Of a stretch of DNA of 14,580 bases, positions 5,510 through 11,090 are shown in pieces. Positions within the stretch are counted from its first letter, which is position 1; each line of letters begins with the position of its first letter. This DNA comes from Sulfurovum sp. (GTDB taxonomy: Bacteria > Campylobacterota > Campylobacteria > Campylobacterales > Sulfurovaceae): positions 1 to 14,580 of the forward strand of contig JALSPX010000084.1 of the NCBI GenBank assembly GCA_026985755.1, written 5' to 3'. The notes beneath the pieces were generated by a model. It saw only the letters and a list, made by a program, of their open reading frames with translations, was not told the origin of the DNA and did no database searches. The translations under genes were made by a program, and so were the position numbers.

Positions 5510-6985
5510 AAATTTACAGAATTAGGACTCAACGAGTCACTACTTAAAGCAGTCAAAGAGCAGGGCTATACAGAGCCTACACCTATCCAAGCACAAGCCA
5601 TACCTCTCGTTATAGAAGGTAGAGATGTGCTCGCAGCTGCACAAACAGGTACAGGGAAAACAGCAGGATTTACACTGCCACTACTAGAGCGTCTCTCAAA
5701 GACGAAACCTCAGATGAAAAAGAAACAAATCCGTGTATTGGTACTTACCCCTACACGTGAACTTGCTGCACAGGTGGCAGAGAGCATTGCTACCTATGGT
5801 AAGTATATGTCTTACCGTTCTATGGTGATCTTTGGAGGGGTGGGGATCAATCCTCAGTTTGCAGCTATCAAAAAAGGTGTAGATATTGTTATTGCTACAC
5901 CTGGTAGACTGCTAGATATTGCTAGCCAAGATGGTATAGACTTTTCCGCAGTAGAGACACTGGTACTCGATGAAGCAGATAGAATGTTAGATATGGGCTT
6001 CATACATGACATCAAAAAACTCATGGCAATGATGCCTAAAAAGAAGCAAACTTTGCTCTTTTCTGCGACATTCTCTAAAGAGATAAAAGCACTCGCCTCA
6101 GGTTTGCTAAAAGACCCCGTACTTGTAGAGGTAGCACGTGAAAACTCAACTGCAGGGAAGATAAGCCAAGTGGTGTACCCTGTAGACAAGAGCCGCAAAA
6201 GAGAGCTACTTGCTCAGCTCATAAAGACAAATGATTGGAAACAAGTCCTTGTCTTTACCCGTACCAAACATGGGGCAAATAAAGTGTGTAAACAGCTAGA
6301 AGAGTACTCTGGCATCAAAGCAGCAGCTATTCATGGGAACAAGTCCCAAGGGGCACGTACCAAAGCACTTGCAGACTTTAAAGCAGGCAATATACGTGTC
6401 CTTGTGGCTACAGACATCGCGGCACGAGGTATAGACATCGACCAGCTCCCACACGTAGTAAACTTCGAGTTACCTAACGTACCAGAAGACTATGTGCACC
6501 GTATAGGTAGAACAGGTAGAGCAGGGATGAAAGGTGAGGCAGTCTCATTGGTATGTATAGATGAACATGATTTACTTAGAGCTATAGAGCGTTTTACCAA
6601 GTCTAGCATCAAAAAAGTGGATATTGAAGCCTTTAGACCAGACCCAAGCATAGAAGCAGAACCTATACAAAATGGTAGAGGTGGCGGTAAGCGTGGTGGT
6701 GGACAGCGTAATGGTAACCGTGGGCAATCACGCAATGCACCAAAGAAGAAGAGTGTAGGGGCAGATTCCATATCTGCCCAATCTTCACAGAAAAAGAAAA
6801 CATCAAATCATCAAAGGGCAGAACCTGCAAATAAAAGGGCAGAAATAGATTCTGCCCCTACGGGTAACAAAAATAACAGTCGCAAGCGTAAGCCTAAAAA
6901 TAAAGACAACGTAGCTGCACAAATCGGTTCAAACCTGCAAGCCAAACTAGATAATCTAGATAAAAAAACTAACAGGAGAAAATAA
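5507..6985 (+). CDS. rhlE: DEAD-box ATP-dependent RNA helicase, RhlE type
   Basis: The 492-residue protein has every core helicase motif in order: Q motif (F3 … PTPIQ 24-28), AQTGTGKT 45-52, PTRELA 82-87, TPGR 131-134, DEAD 155-158, SAT 186-188, ATDIAARGID 301-310 and HRIGRTGR 331-338. The RecA core ends near 380 and its N-terminus closely resembles RhlE. It unwinds short RNA duplexes, typically in ribosome assembly or RNA decay. The tail (about 385-492) is basic and low in complexity, with RGGGKRGGG-type RNA-binding stretches; residues about 417-452 are encoded by an inverted pair of REP-like repeats. A GTG at 5447 is in frame but lies in the loop of a hairpin without a ribosome site, so ATG 5507 (AGGA six bases upstream) is chosen. 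The stop overlaps the next start (TAATG). Confidence 0.93.
   Translation: MKFTELGLNESLLKAVKEQGYTEPTPIQAQAIPLVIEGRDVLAAAQTGTGKTAGFTLPLLERLSKTKPQMKKKQIRVLVLTPTRELAAQVAESIATYGKYMSYRSMVIFGGVGINPQFAAIKKGVDIVIATPGRLLDIASQDGIDFSAVETLVLDEADRMLDMGFIHDIKKLMAMMPKKKQTLLFSATFSKEIKALASGLLKDPVLVEVARENSTAGKISQVVYPVDKSRKRELLAQLIKTNDWKQVLVFTRTKHGANKVCKQLEEYSGIKAAAIHGNKSQGARTKALADFKAGNIRVLVATDIAARGIDIDQLPHVVNFELPNVPEDYVHRIGRTGRAGMKGEAVSLVCIDEHDLLRAIERFTKSSIKKVDIEAFRPDPSIEAEPIQNGRGGGKRGGGQRNGNRGQSRNAPKKKSVGADSISAQSSQKKKTSNHQRAEPANKRAEIDSAPTGNKNNSRKRKPKNKDNVAAQIGSNLQAKLDNLDKKTNRRK
6755..6779 (+). repeat. REP-like hairpin, left member of inverted pair in helicase tail
   Basis: GTAG (6755-6758) is followed at once by the 8-bp stem GGGCAGAT (6759-6766)/ATCTGCCC (6772-6779) with loop TCCAT. 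It lies in coding frame in the helicase tail (about VGADSISAQ). It matches the right-hand unit in 22 of 25 positions when that unit is read on the other strand; two of the three differences form a compensatory pair (T:A to A:T) closing the loop. Confidence 0.6.
6816..6823 (-). repeat. Extra half-stem copy between the REP-like pair
   Basis: GGGCAGAA here repeats, 21 bp earlier, the stem arm at 6837-6844, with AAA before both (AAAGGGCAGAA twice). In protein it shows as the repeated RAE of QRAEPANKRAEID. This looks like partial duplication of one arm of the right-hand unit. Confidence 0.4.
6837..6861 (-). repeat. REP-like hairpin, right member of inverted pair in helicase tail
   Basis: GGGCAGAA (6837-6844) and TTCTGCCC (6850-6857) form a perfect 8-bp stem with a 5-nt loop. 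On the minus strand GTAG (6861-6858) directly precedes the stem. It is inverted relative to the unit at 6755-6779, with 57 bp between them, so the two form a pair like the bacterial interspersed mosaic elements built from REP units. It is translated in frame as RAEIDSAPT. Confidence 0.6.
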
Positions 6986-7296
6986 TGAAAAAAATCTTTA
7001 AACTCACAGACCCTAAAAAACATGAAGATCGTGTACTTGAAGCAGTAAAAAATGACATACGCAAATATGTAAAACGTGAAAAGAAAAAAGATTTACCCGA
7101 TAAAGCAACGATGTATTGGGATTTTGATTGTAAAGTAGGGGAGAGTGCAGAAGATGCAAAAGTAGTTACTTTTGAAGAACTCATTAAAGCAGTGGATGCT
7201 GTTAAATCTACAGGTGTGACAGAAGTCTATGTAGAAGTGATAGCTAAATCTGTAGAAAAACCACTTAAAGTTAATGAAAGTAAAGAAGAAGATTAA
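6985..7296 (+). CDS. DUF6172-family protein
   Basis: This is a soluble protein of 103 residues. The N-terminal KLTDPKKHEDRVLEAVKNDI, the basic segment KYVKREKKKDLP and the YWDFDCKVGESAEDA motif match the DUF6172 family, a small conserved family of proteobacterial proteins of unknown role. The strongly basic middle (KYVKREKKK) and acidic end (NESKEED) may suit nucleic-acid or ribosome contact, but that is a guess. The start is fixed by AGGAG seven bases upstream, and its A is shared with the helicase stop (TAATG). Translation is thus probably coupled to the RNA helicase, and the linkage is the best functional hint. Confidence 0.82.
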   Translation: MKKIFKLTDPKKHEDRVLEAVKNDIRKYVKREKKKDLPDKATMYWDFDCKVGESAEDAKVVTFEELIKAVDAVKSTGVTEVYVEVIAKSVEKPLKVNESKEED

Positions 7297-7307
7297 CTTT
7301 TATGGTA

Positions 7308-7313
7308 TATAAT
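7308..7313 (+). promoter_or_regulatory. -10 box of the small lipoprotein gene
   Basis: TATAAT in the short gap after the DUF6172 gene predicts a start near 7320 and a leader of about 18 nt to ATG 7338. It overlaps the codons of an alternative in-frame Met at 7302, which speaks against that earlier start. Confidence 0.45.
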
Positions 7314-7337
7314 ACTAAAAAAGAAAAAAGGGTAATA

Positions 7338-7574
7338 ATGAAAAATATTATATTGATTTTAGCATTGGCACTGTTAAGTAGTGGATGTTCAAAAACATGG
7401 ACAGGTATCAAGCAAGATACACATGAAATGCTAACGAATACCAAGGAAGTAGTACATGAAGCTACGGCACCAGATACAGTACCAGATACATCGGTAGAAA
7501 ATACTATGCCTGTTGCAGCAGACACACACGTGTCACAACCTGTAGAACCAGTCATTCCTTCTATGACAAACTAG
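7338..7574 (+). CDS. Small lipoprotein, entericidin-like N-terminus
   Basis: The 78-residue protein has a lipoprotein signal: basic MKN, a hydrophobic core ILILALALL and the lipobox SSGC, with Cys17 as the lipidated residue. The segment directly after (SKTWTGIKQDTHEML) recalls the short helix of entericidin-type lipoproteins. The rest (TAPDTVPDTSVENTMPVAADT) is a Pro/Thr/Val-rich, probably disordered tail that those proteins lack. The in-frame Met at 7302 is rejected because it overlaps the -10 box. The stop overlaps the GTG start of the next gene by one base. It is a membrane-anchored envelope protein; nothing more specific can be said. Confidence 0.68.
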   Translation: MKNIILILALALLSSGCSKTWTGIKQDTHEMLTNTKEVVHEATAPDTVPDTSVENTMPVAADTHVSQPVEPVIPSMTN

Positions 7575-8341
7575 TGCAAAATAAATATGTAGCGGATGTA
7601 GGGGATTTTGGTAAATTTCAACTCTTTCGTTACCTTTTTAATCACAAAGAAAGTCCCTTAGATGGAAAAGAACTTTCCCAAATTTGGTTTATGCATAAAG
7701 GTGAGGGTGAAACTTCTAGTGATGGCAAATATATAGATTACTTTGAACGCATGGTAGGTACAGATGAGTACCTAGAACATTCATTGCTTGATGTCATTAT
7801 GCGTGACAAACGCGAAGTGACTGAACTTGAAACTCTCAAGCTTCTTCCTCATGCAAAATTTTTTTATGATGAAGTGCCTAAGGCATTAGAAGATCGTTAT
7901 CTATGGTTAAATAAGGCACTTACTTTTGCAATGCATTCTCCTATAGTTGCGGTAGCACCAGATAATGGCATGGCACTTAAATGTAAGCGTGACATGCATT
8001 GTTTTGAATTCCTTACTCTCGAAAATCATTATTCTCAAAAAGTGTATCCACATAAATATATATTTGCAGATGAGGTAAATTATTTTTATCGTTTACCTCA
8101 CTTGGAAATATGTATTGTCTATCAACATCTAAGTCGCTGTTTTAGTCATAATGCACAGATAGTCTCATTACTTAGAGACCTTCGGCATGAATATTCGCAT
8201 GTTGTGGCCATTAAACATAAACCCTATAGTCCACGGGTCTTTTTTTTTCTTTGCAAAAGTGAAGTGATAGAAGAGAGCATTGCATATAGACTTCAAATAT
8301 TTGCCCATGAATATTCTGAGTTTTGGGAAGTTTTCTTATAA
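7574..8341 (+). CDS. Uncharacterised protein of the NKYVxDxxDFxK family
   Basis: This 255-residue soluble protein begins at GTG 7574, which shares its G with the preceding TAG stop. Coupled translation would explain the lack of a clear ribosome site. The start is supported because the family motif near the N-terminus (NKYVADVGDFGKFQLFR) follows at once. Other landmarks I recall from the family are an FxDPDNG segment (here VAPDNGMALK, near 137), a Y(Q/H)H segment (IVYQHLSRC) and the late (K/R)PYSPR motif (HKPYSPRVFFF). In this copy the first Asp of DPDNG is Ala. Such proteins occur scattered in bacteria, often in accessory regions, and no function is established to my knowledge. It ends at the edge of a 720-bp accessory-looking gap. 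Confidence 0.7.
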   Translation: MQNKYVADVGDFGKFQLFRYLFNHKESPLDGKELSQIWFMHKGEGETSSDGKYIDYFERMVGTDEYLEHSLLDVIMRDKREVTELETLKLLPHAKFFYDEVPKALEDRYLWLNKALTFAMHSPIVAVAPDNGMALKCKRDMHCFEFLTLENHYSQKVYPHKYIFADEVNYFYRLPHLEICIVYQHLSRCFSHNAQIVSLLRDLRHEYSHVVAIKHKPYSPRVFFFLCKSEVIEESIAYRLQIFAHEYSEFWEVFL

Positions 8342-8491
8342 TAATACAATATATAGTTAGGTTAACATAATATAAATTCTATTAAAAAAGTAAATCCCTT
8401 CTCTTTTGTGTATTGGTGCCAACACATAATGATTTTAGAGATTCAAAAAAAATCTGTATTTTAGACTTTATGTAATGAGCACTTCTTATTT

Positions 8492-8561
8492 AAAAAAATG
8501 AAATCAAAAAAATGAAATCAAAAAAATGAAATCAAAAAAATGAAATCAAAAAAATGAAATC
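8492..8561 (+). repeat. 14-bp tandem repeat, five perfect copies
   Basis: The unit AAAAAAATGAAATC is repeated exactly five times (8492, 8506, 8520, 8534, 8548) and trails off in a partial sixth copy. Each ATG-containing unit runs into a TGA in the next copy, so the array is not coding on the plus strand. Perfect identity suggests recent slippage and likely length variation between strains. Confidence 0.9.
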
Positions 8562-8731
8562 AAAAATTCATTGCTGTGGAGCACAGATAAAATATTCATT
8601 TTCAATAAGTGTCTAGCATTTTTGTTATGACATTGTTTTATTTCGTCAAAATTTCCAATACAGACAAATCCGGTACGACATTTATATTTATTAGTATTAT
8701 ATACACTCTCTTGTACTATTTTTTGTTTAAT
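8546..8731 (-). pseudogene. Possible gene remnant on the minus strand
   Basis: A frame beginning MIKQKIVQESVYN and continuing KYKCRTGFVCIGNFDEIKQC, then HNKNARHLLKMN, has a believable amino acid mix. However, it has no ribosome site, is only about 60 residues long, and its end runs into the 14-bp tandem array. No plus-strand gene covers this stretch. It could be the tail of a broken gene or a chance frame. I cannot name a family. Confidence 0.2.
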
Positions 8732-8756
8732 CATACCTATAATTATTGGTAATACC

Positions 8757-8826
8757 CACAACATCACTCACTTTCGTCTAGGCTATGTACTCTTTTGAAA
8801 CCCTAGCCTTAGCTAAGGTGAGAAAG
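8757..8826 (-). repeat. Diverged partial copy of the MITE-internal repeat
   Basis: Bases 8776-8826 match 14168-14118 read in the opposite orientation in 45 of 51 positions, including the blocks GAAACCCTAGCC and TAGCTAAGGT. Directly before it, CACAACATCACT (8757-8768) equals the sequence just inside the right end of the element at 13946-14239. A stretch of about 25 bp present there between the two blocks is missing here, and no terminal repeat is visible. Confidence 0.65.
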
Positions 8827-8846
8827 TTCCCTTAAGCAGTAGGGAA
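8827..8846. other. Small hairpin
   Basis: TTCCCT (8827-8832) and AGGGAA (8841-8846) give a 6-bp stem with an 8-nt loop. There is no T-run on either side, so it is not a good terminator. It lies between the repeat fragment and the operator array. Confidence 0.25.
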
Positions 8847-8899
8847 AGATGGAAAACTTTTGTAAGGTACGTATTTTAGGGCTTTAGAGGACTATAAAA

Positions 8900-9038
8900 G
8901 AACAAGTGTTCATATATACAAGGTTGAGGAAGAATATAAGTGAACACTTGTTCTTTTAGGAAATAAAGTAATTAAAACTAAAAGAACAAGTGTTCATAAA
9001 AAATAGAATAGAAACTATTGACATATGAACAAATGTTC
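8900..9038. promoter_or_regulatory. Array of four TetR-type operator palindromes
   Basis: Four 12-bp inverted repeats occur: GAACAAGTGTTC at 8900-8911, its reverse complement GAACACTTGTTC at 8942-8953, GAACAAGTGTTC at 8984-8995 and GAACAAATGTTC at 9027-9038. Start-to-start distances are 42, 42 and 43 bp. Flanks are shared too: sites 2 and 3 agree over 19 bp (CTAAAAGAACAAGTGTTCA and its complement). The last site lies between the -35 and -10 boxes of the tetR promoter. The simplest reading is autorepression by the adjacent TetR protein with cooperative binding on one face of the DNA. Confidence 0.8.
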
Positions 9039-9046
9039 ACTATAAT
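9018..9046 (+). promoter_or_regulatory. Sigma70 promoter of tetR with an operator in the spacer
   Basis: A perfect TTGACA (9018-9023) is separated by 17 bp from a perfect TATAAT (9041-9046), the best promoter in the window. The palindrome GAACAAATGTTC fills the spacer. The predicted start near 9053 leaves a leader of only about 12 nt that begins right at the GGAG ribosome site. A protein bound at the operator would block polymerase directly. Confidence 0.85.
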
Positions 9047-9064
9047 AGCATCAAAGGAGTCTCT

Positions 9065-9718
9065 ATGAACGATGAGAGCGTCACTTCCCTACCTAGTAAG
9101 GGAAGCAAAACAAAAGAAAAAATACTTAAAACTTCACTCAAACTCTTTGCGAGTAAAGGATATAAGGCTACAACGGTACGAGATATAGCAGGTGCAATGG
9201 GTGTGAAACAATCAGCACTCTATAACCACTTTAAGAACAAAGATGCAATACTTGAAACCCTTATAAGCAACCTTACCTCTTCTGCCATTGTTACACTATT
9301 TGATGGTAAGGATGCTCAGGAACTCCATAAACAAGGGAAAGCACTTTTAGCAAGTATTGCCACGACTTTTAAGCTTTTGAGCTTTGATGGGCAAAATGAG
9401 GCGCTTTATAAGCTACTTATGCAAGAGATATTCCGTAATGAAGGTATACGAGAGATATATAACGAGCATTTTTACCAGGAAAACGTAAAAAAACTCTCTG
9501 GTATCTTCTTTGGGATGATGCAAGAGGAGATTATAAAGTCTTCTGATCCCCTATTGTTGGCAAATGAGTTCTTTTCGCCTCTATTTTTCTACCAGATGCA
9601 GGTTTCTTTGCTAAAATTAGACAAGAAATCGACTTCTTCTGTGGTTTCAATGTTTGAAAAGCATGTGGATTATTTCTGGGATAACATCAAAGTAGAAAAA
9701 GATAATACGCTGTTTTAG
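9065..9718 (+). CDS. TetR/AcrR-family transcriptional regulator
   Basis: The protein of 217 residues has the typical TetR size. The N-terminal helix-turn-helix domain is clear: KEKILKTSLKLFASKGYKAT (17-36), then TVRDIAGAMGVKQSALYNHFKNKDAI at about 37-62, with the family's YNHFxNK recognition-helix end. The rest is an all-helical ligand-binding and dimer domain with no recognisable ligand signature. The start follows AAAGGAG at good distance. Four copies of a 12-bp palindrome lie upstream, one in the promoter, so it probably represses itself and the methyltransferase 61 bp downstream. The inducer is unknown. No efflux pump, the usual target of such regulators, is next to it. Confidence 0.92.
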   Translation: MNDESVTSLPSKGSKTKEKILKTSLKLFASKGYKATTVRDIAGAMGVKQSALYNHFKNKDAILETLISNLTSSAIVTLFDGKDAQELHKQGKALLASIATTFKLLSFDGQNEALYKLLMQEIFRNEGIREIYNEHFYQENVKKLSGIFFGMMQEEIIKSSDPLLLANEFFSPLFFYQMQVSLLKLDKKSTSSVVSMFEKHVDYFWDNIKVEKDNTLF

Positions 9719-9730
9719 TGTCTTATACTA

Positions 9731-9761
9731 AATAATATTAATATTATTCAATTTTAAAATT
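9731..9761. repeat. Two A/T palindromes between tetR and the methyltransferase
   Basis: The 18-bp sequence AATAATATTAATATTATT (9731-9748) is a perfect palindrome, and AATTTTAAAATT (9750-9761) is a second one of 12 bp. They may be a site for a DNA-binding protein or a weak hairpin in the transcript. In such A/T-rich DNA chance is a real alternative. Confidence 0.4.
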
Positions 9762-9779
9762 AAAAAATATGGAGAAAAG

Positions 9780-10388
9780 ATGGATAACAAAGAAGATTTA
9801 TTTGCACATAAGTCAAAATCGTGGGATATGAACTCAAAACGTGTGCAAAATGCCAAAGGTATAGCAGAACTAATAGTAAAAAATATAAAACTGGACAAAT
9901 CTATGGAACTTATGGACTTTGGTGCTGGTACAGGGCTTTTGAGCTACTTTATTGCACCTTATGTCAAGAAGATAGTTGCTGTAGACAACTCCCCTTCTAT
10001 GCTGGGAGAGTTTAAAGCCAAATGTAACGAATTTGTCTGTGAGACTGAAATAATAGAGAAAGATTTGAGTATAGAGACCTTAGATCGAAAGTTTGACGGT
10101 ATCATCTCTTCGATGACTATACACCATTTGGAAGATATCATCGCTCTCTTTACTAAGTTGTATGATATGCTTGAAAAAGGTGGGTTCATAGCCATTGCAG
10201 ACTTAGACACTGAAGATGGTAGTTTTCATTCGGATAATACTGGGGTGCATCACCACGGTTTTGATCGTGAAGCTTTGCAACTTATTGCTGAAGAAGTTGG
10301 ATTTAAAGATGTGAAGTTCGATTTGGCAAGTACCATAGAGAAGCCACACCGTACTTTTACGGTATTTTTACTCACCGCCGTGAAATAA
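9780..10388 (+). CDS. Class I SAM-dependent methyltransferase
   Basis: The 202-residue soluble enzyme has the Rossmann-fold SAM-binding pattern: motif I LMDFGAGTGLLSYF (44-57), the acidic ribose-binding residue D69 at the end of KKIVAVDN, motif III-like KDL (94-96) and IISSMTIHHLED as motif IV. The following KGGFIAIADLDTEDGSFHSD region is typical of small-molecule (ubiE-like) methyltransferases. The HHHGFDR stretch near 157-163 is His-rich and distinctive. The substrate is unknown. GGAG six bases before ATG is the ribosome site. It follows tetR by 61 bp with no promoter of similar strength, so it is probably in the TetR-controlled transcript and may modify the regulator's ligand or a toxic compound; that link is an inference. 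Confidence 0.88.
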   Translation: MDNKEDLFAHKSKSWDMNSKRVQNAKGIAELIVKNIKLDKSMELMDFGAGTGLLSYFIAPYVKKIVAVDNSPSMLGEFKAKCNEFVCETEIIEKDLSIETLDRKFDGIISSMTIHHLEDIIALFTKLYDMLEKGGFIAIADLDTEDGSFHSDNTGVHHHGFDREALQLIAEEVGFKDVKFDLASTIEKPHRTFTVFLLTAVK

Positions 10389-10408
10389 AGATAAAGATAA
10401 AGATAAAG
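10385..10408 (+). repeat. Hexamer tandem repeat spanning the methyltransferase stop
   Basis: ATAAAG is repeated four times, beginning within the last codons. The first copy supplies the TAA stop (10386-10388), and each later copy adds another in-frame TAA. Gain or loss of copies would leave the protein unchanged. Confidence 0.75.
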
Positions 10409-10458
10409 ATGAAGTATGTATAGTGTGGCATTTTCAGCATTCACTGCGCTAGATGATT

Positions 10459-10488
10459 AGAGATAAAATTTAGTGTTTTTTTATCTCT
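10459..10488. terminator. Possible bidirectional terminator hairpin
   Basis: AGAGATAAAA (10459-10468) and TTTTATCTCT (10479-10488) pair over 10 bp with a 10-nt loop, in the gap between two converging genes. The right arm overlaps the last codons and the loop holds the stop of the minus-strand haem protein gene. The stem is A/T-rich and there is no long T-run beyond it, so termination strength is doubtful. Confidence 0.4.
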
Positions 10489-11045
10489 GCTACGATGACA
10501 CCTCTAAGCTCACCCTCTTTGAAATGCATTGCTTTGTCATTAGGATATACTTCTTTTATGAGTTTTTTGATTTCTGGAGAAACAGAAGAACCATGACATT
10601 TTAGACATATAGGAGTTGTAATAAGAGGCTTGTATACTCTTGTCGTATCTCCTATTGTTACTTCTTTAATATCTTTGGGTGTAAAAGTTTTCGCTTCTAT
10701 AGCCGCTACATATTCATTCATTATTTTTTTATCTAAATCATCTGCAGGGTTAGTGCTATTATTTCTAAGTTTGAGTGCAGTTCTTCTTACTTTCGCATAT
10801 TTAGGTAATTTTTTATTTACTTCTTCTGTAAGGGAAGTCGCTTTAGAAGCACAAAAACCAGCAGCACTTAATCCAGTTTTATCTGCTTTCATATGTGCTT
10901 TGAGTTCGGTTTTTAGTGCGCCTCCTAACATTTTTATATATTTGATACCTTCTTGTTTTATTTTGAGAGCTTCTGTAGCATTCATATCTGATGCCATAGC
11001 AGTATTTGCAAGTATTGTCAGTAGTAATAGTGTTTTTGTTTTCAT
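10470..11045 (-). CDS. Periplasmic c-type haem protein, Tll0287-like (DUF3365)
   Basis: The 191-residue precursor has a Sec signal peptide, MKTKTLLLLTILANTAMA, with cleavage likely after AMA. One haem c attachment site, CLKCH, is at 147-151. The RRTALKLRNNSTNPADDLDK segment (87-106) and the GELRGVIVAEI end fit the Tll0287-like/DUF3365 family of haem-binding sensor-type domains. Here the domain stands alone, without a kinase or cyclase, so it is either a soluble electron carrier or a sensor subunit. A further Cys at 65 (AGFCASKA) is part of the family pattern. The ribosome site AAGGA precedes ATG. It converges on the TetR/methyltransferase genes and lies downstream of a second methyltransferase on the same strand (45-bp gap). 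Confidence 0.85.
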   Translation of the reverse strand: MKTKTLLLLTILANTAMASDMNATEALKIKQEGIKYIKMLGGALKTELKAHMKADKTGLSAAGFCASKATSLTEEVNKKLPKYAKVRRTALKLRNNSTNPADDLDKKIMNEYVAAIEAKTFTPKDIKEVTIGDTTRVYKPLITTPICLKCHGSSVSPEIKKLIKEVYPNDKAMHFKEGELRGVIVAEIKKH

Positions 11046-11090
11046 AGTTATCCTTATAATTTTTTAAAGGATGATTATAAATATTTTTAC

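Noticed and set aside
8356..8390. Resemblance to the MITE right end (TTAGGTTAA … TTCTATTAAAA)
   Set aside because: The two short matches are A/T-rich, the spacing differs by three bases, the GGGGG core is absent, and no partner end is found; probably chance.
8492..8561. CRISPR array
   Set aside because: The repeats are 14 bp and directly adjacent with no spacers; this is a simple tandem repeat.
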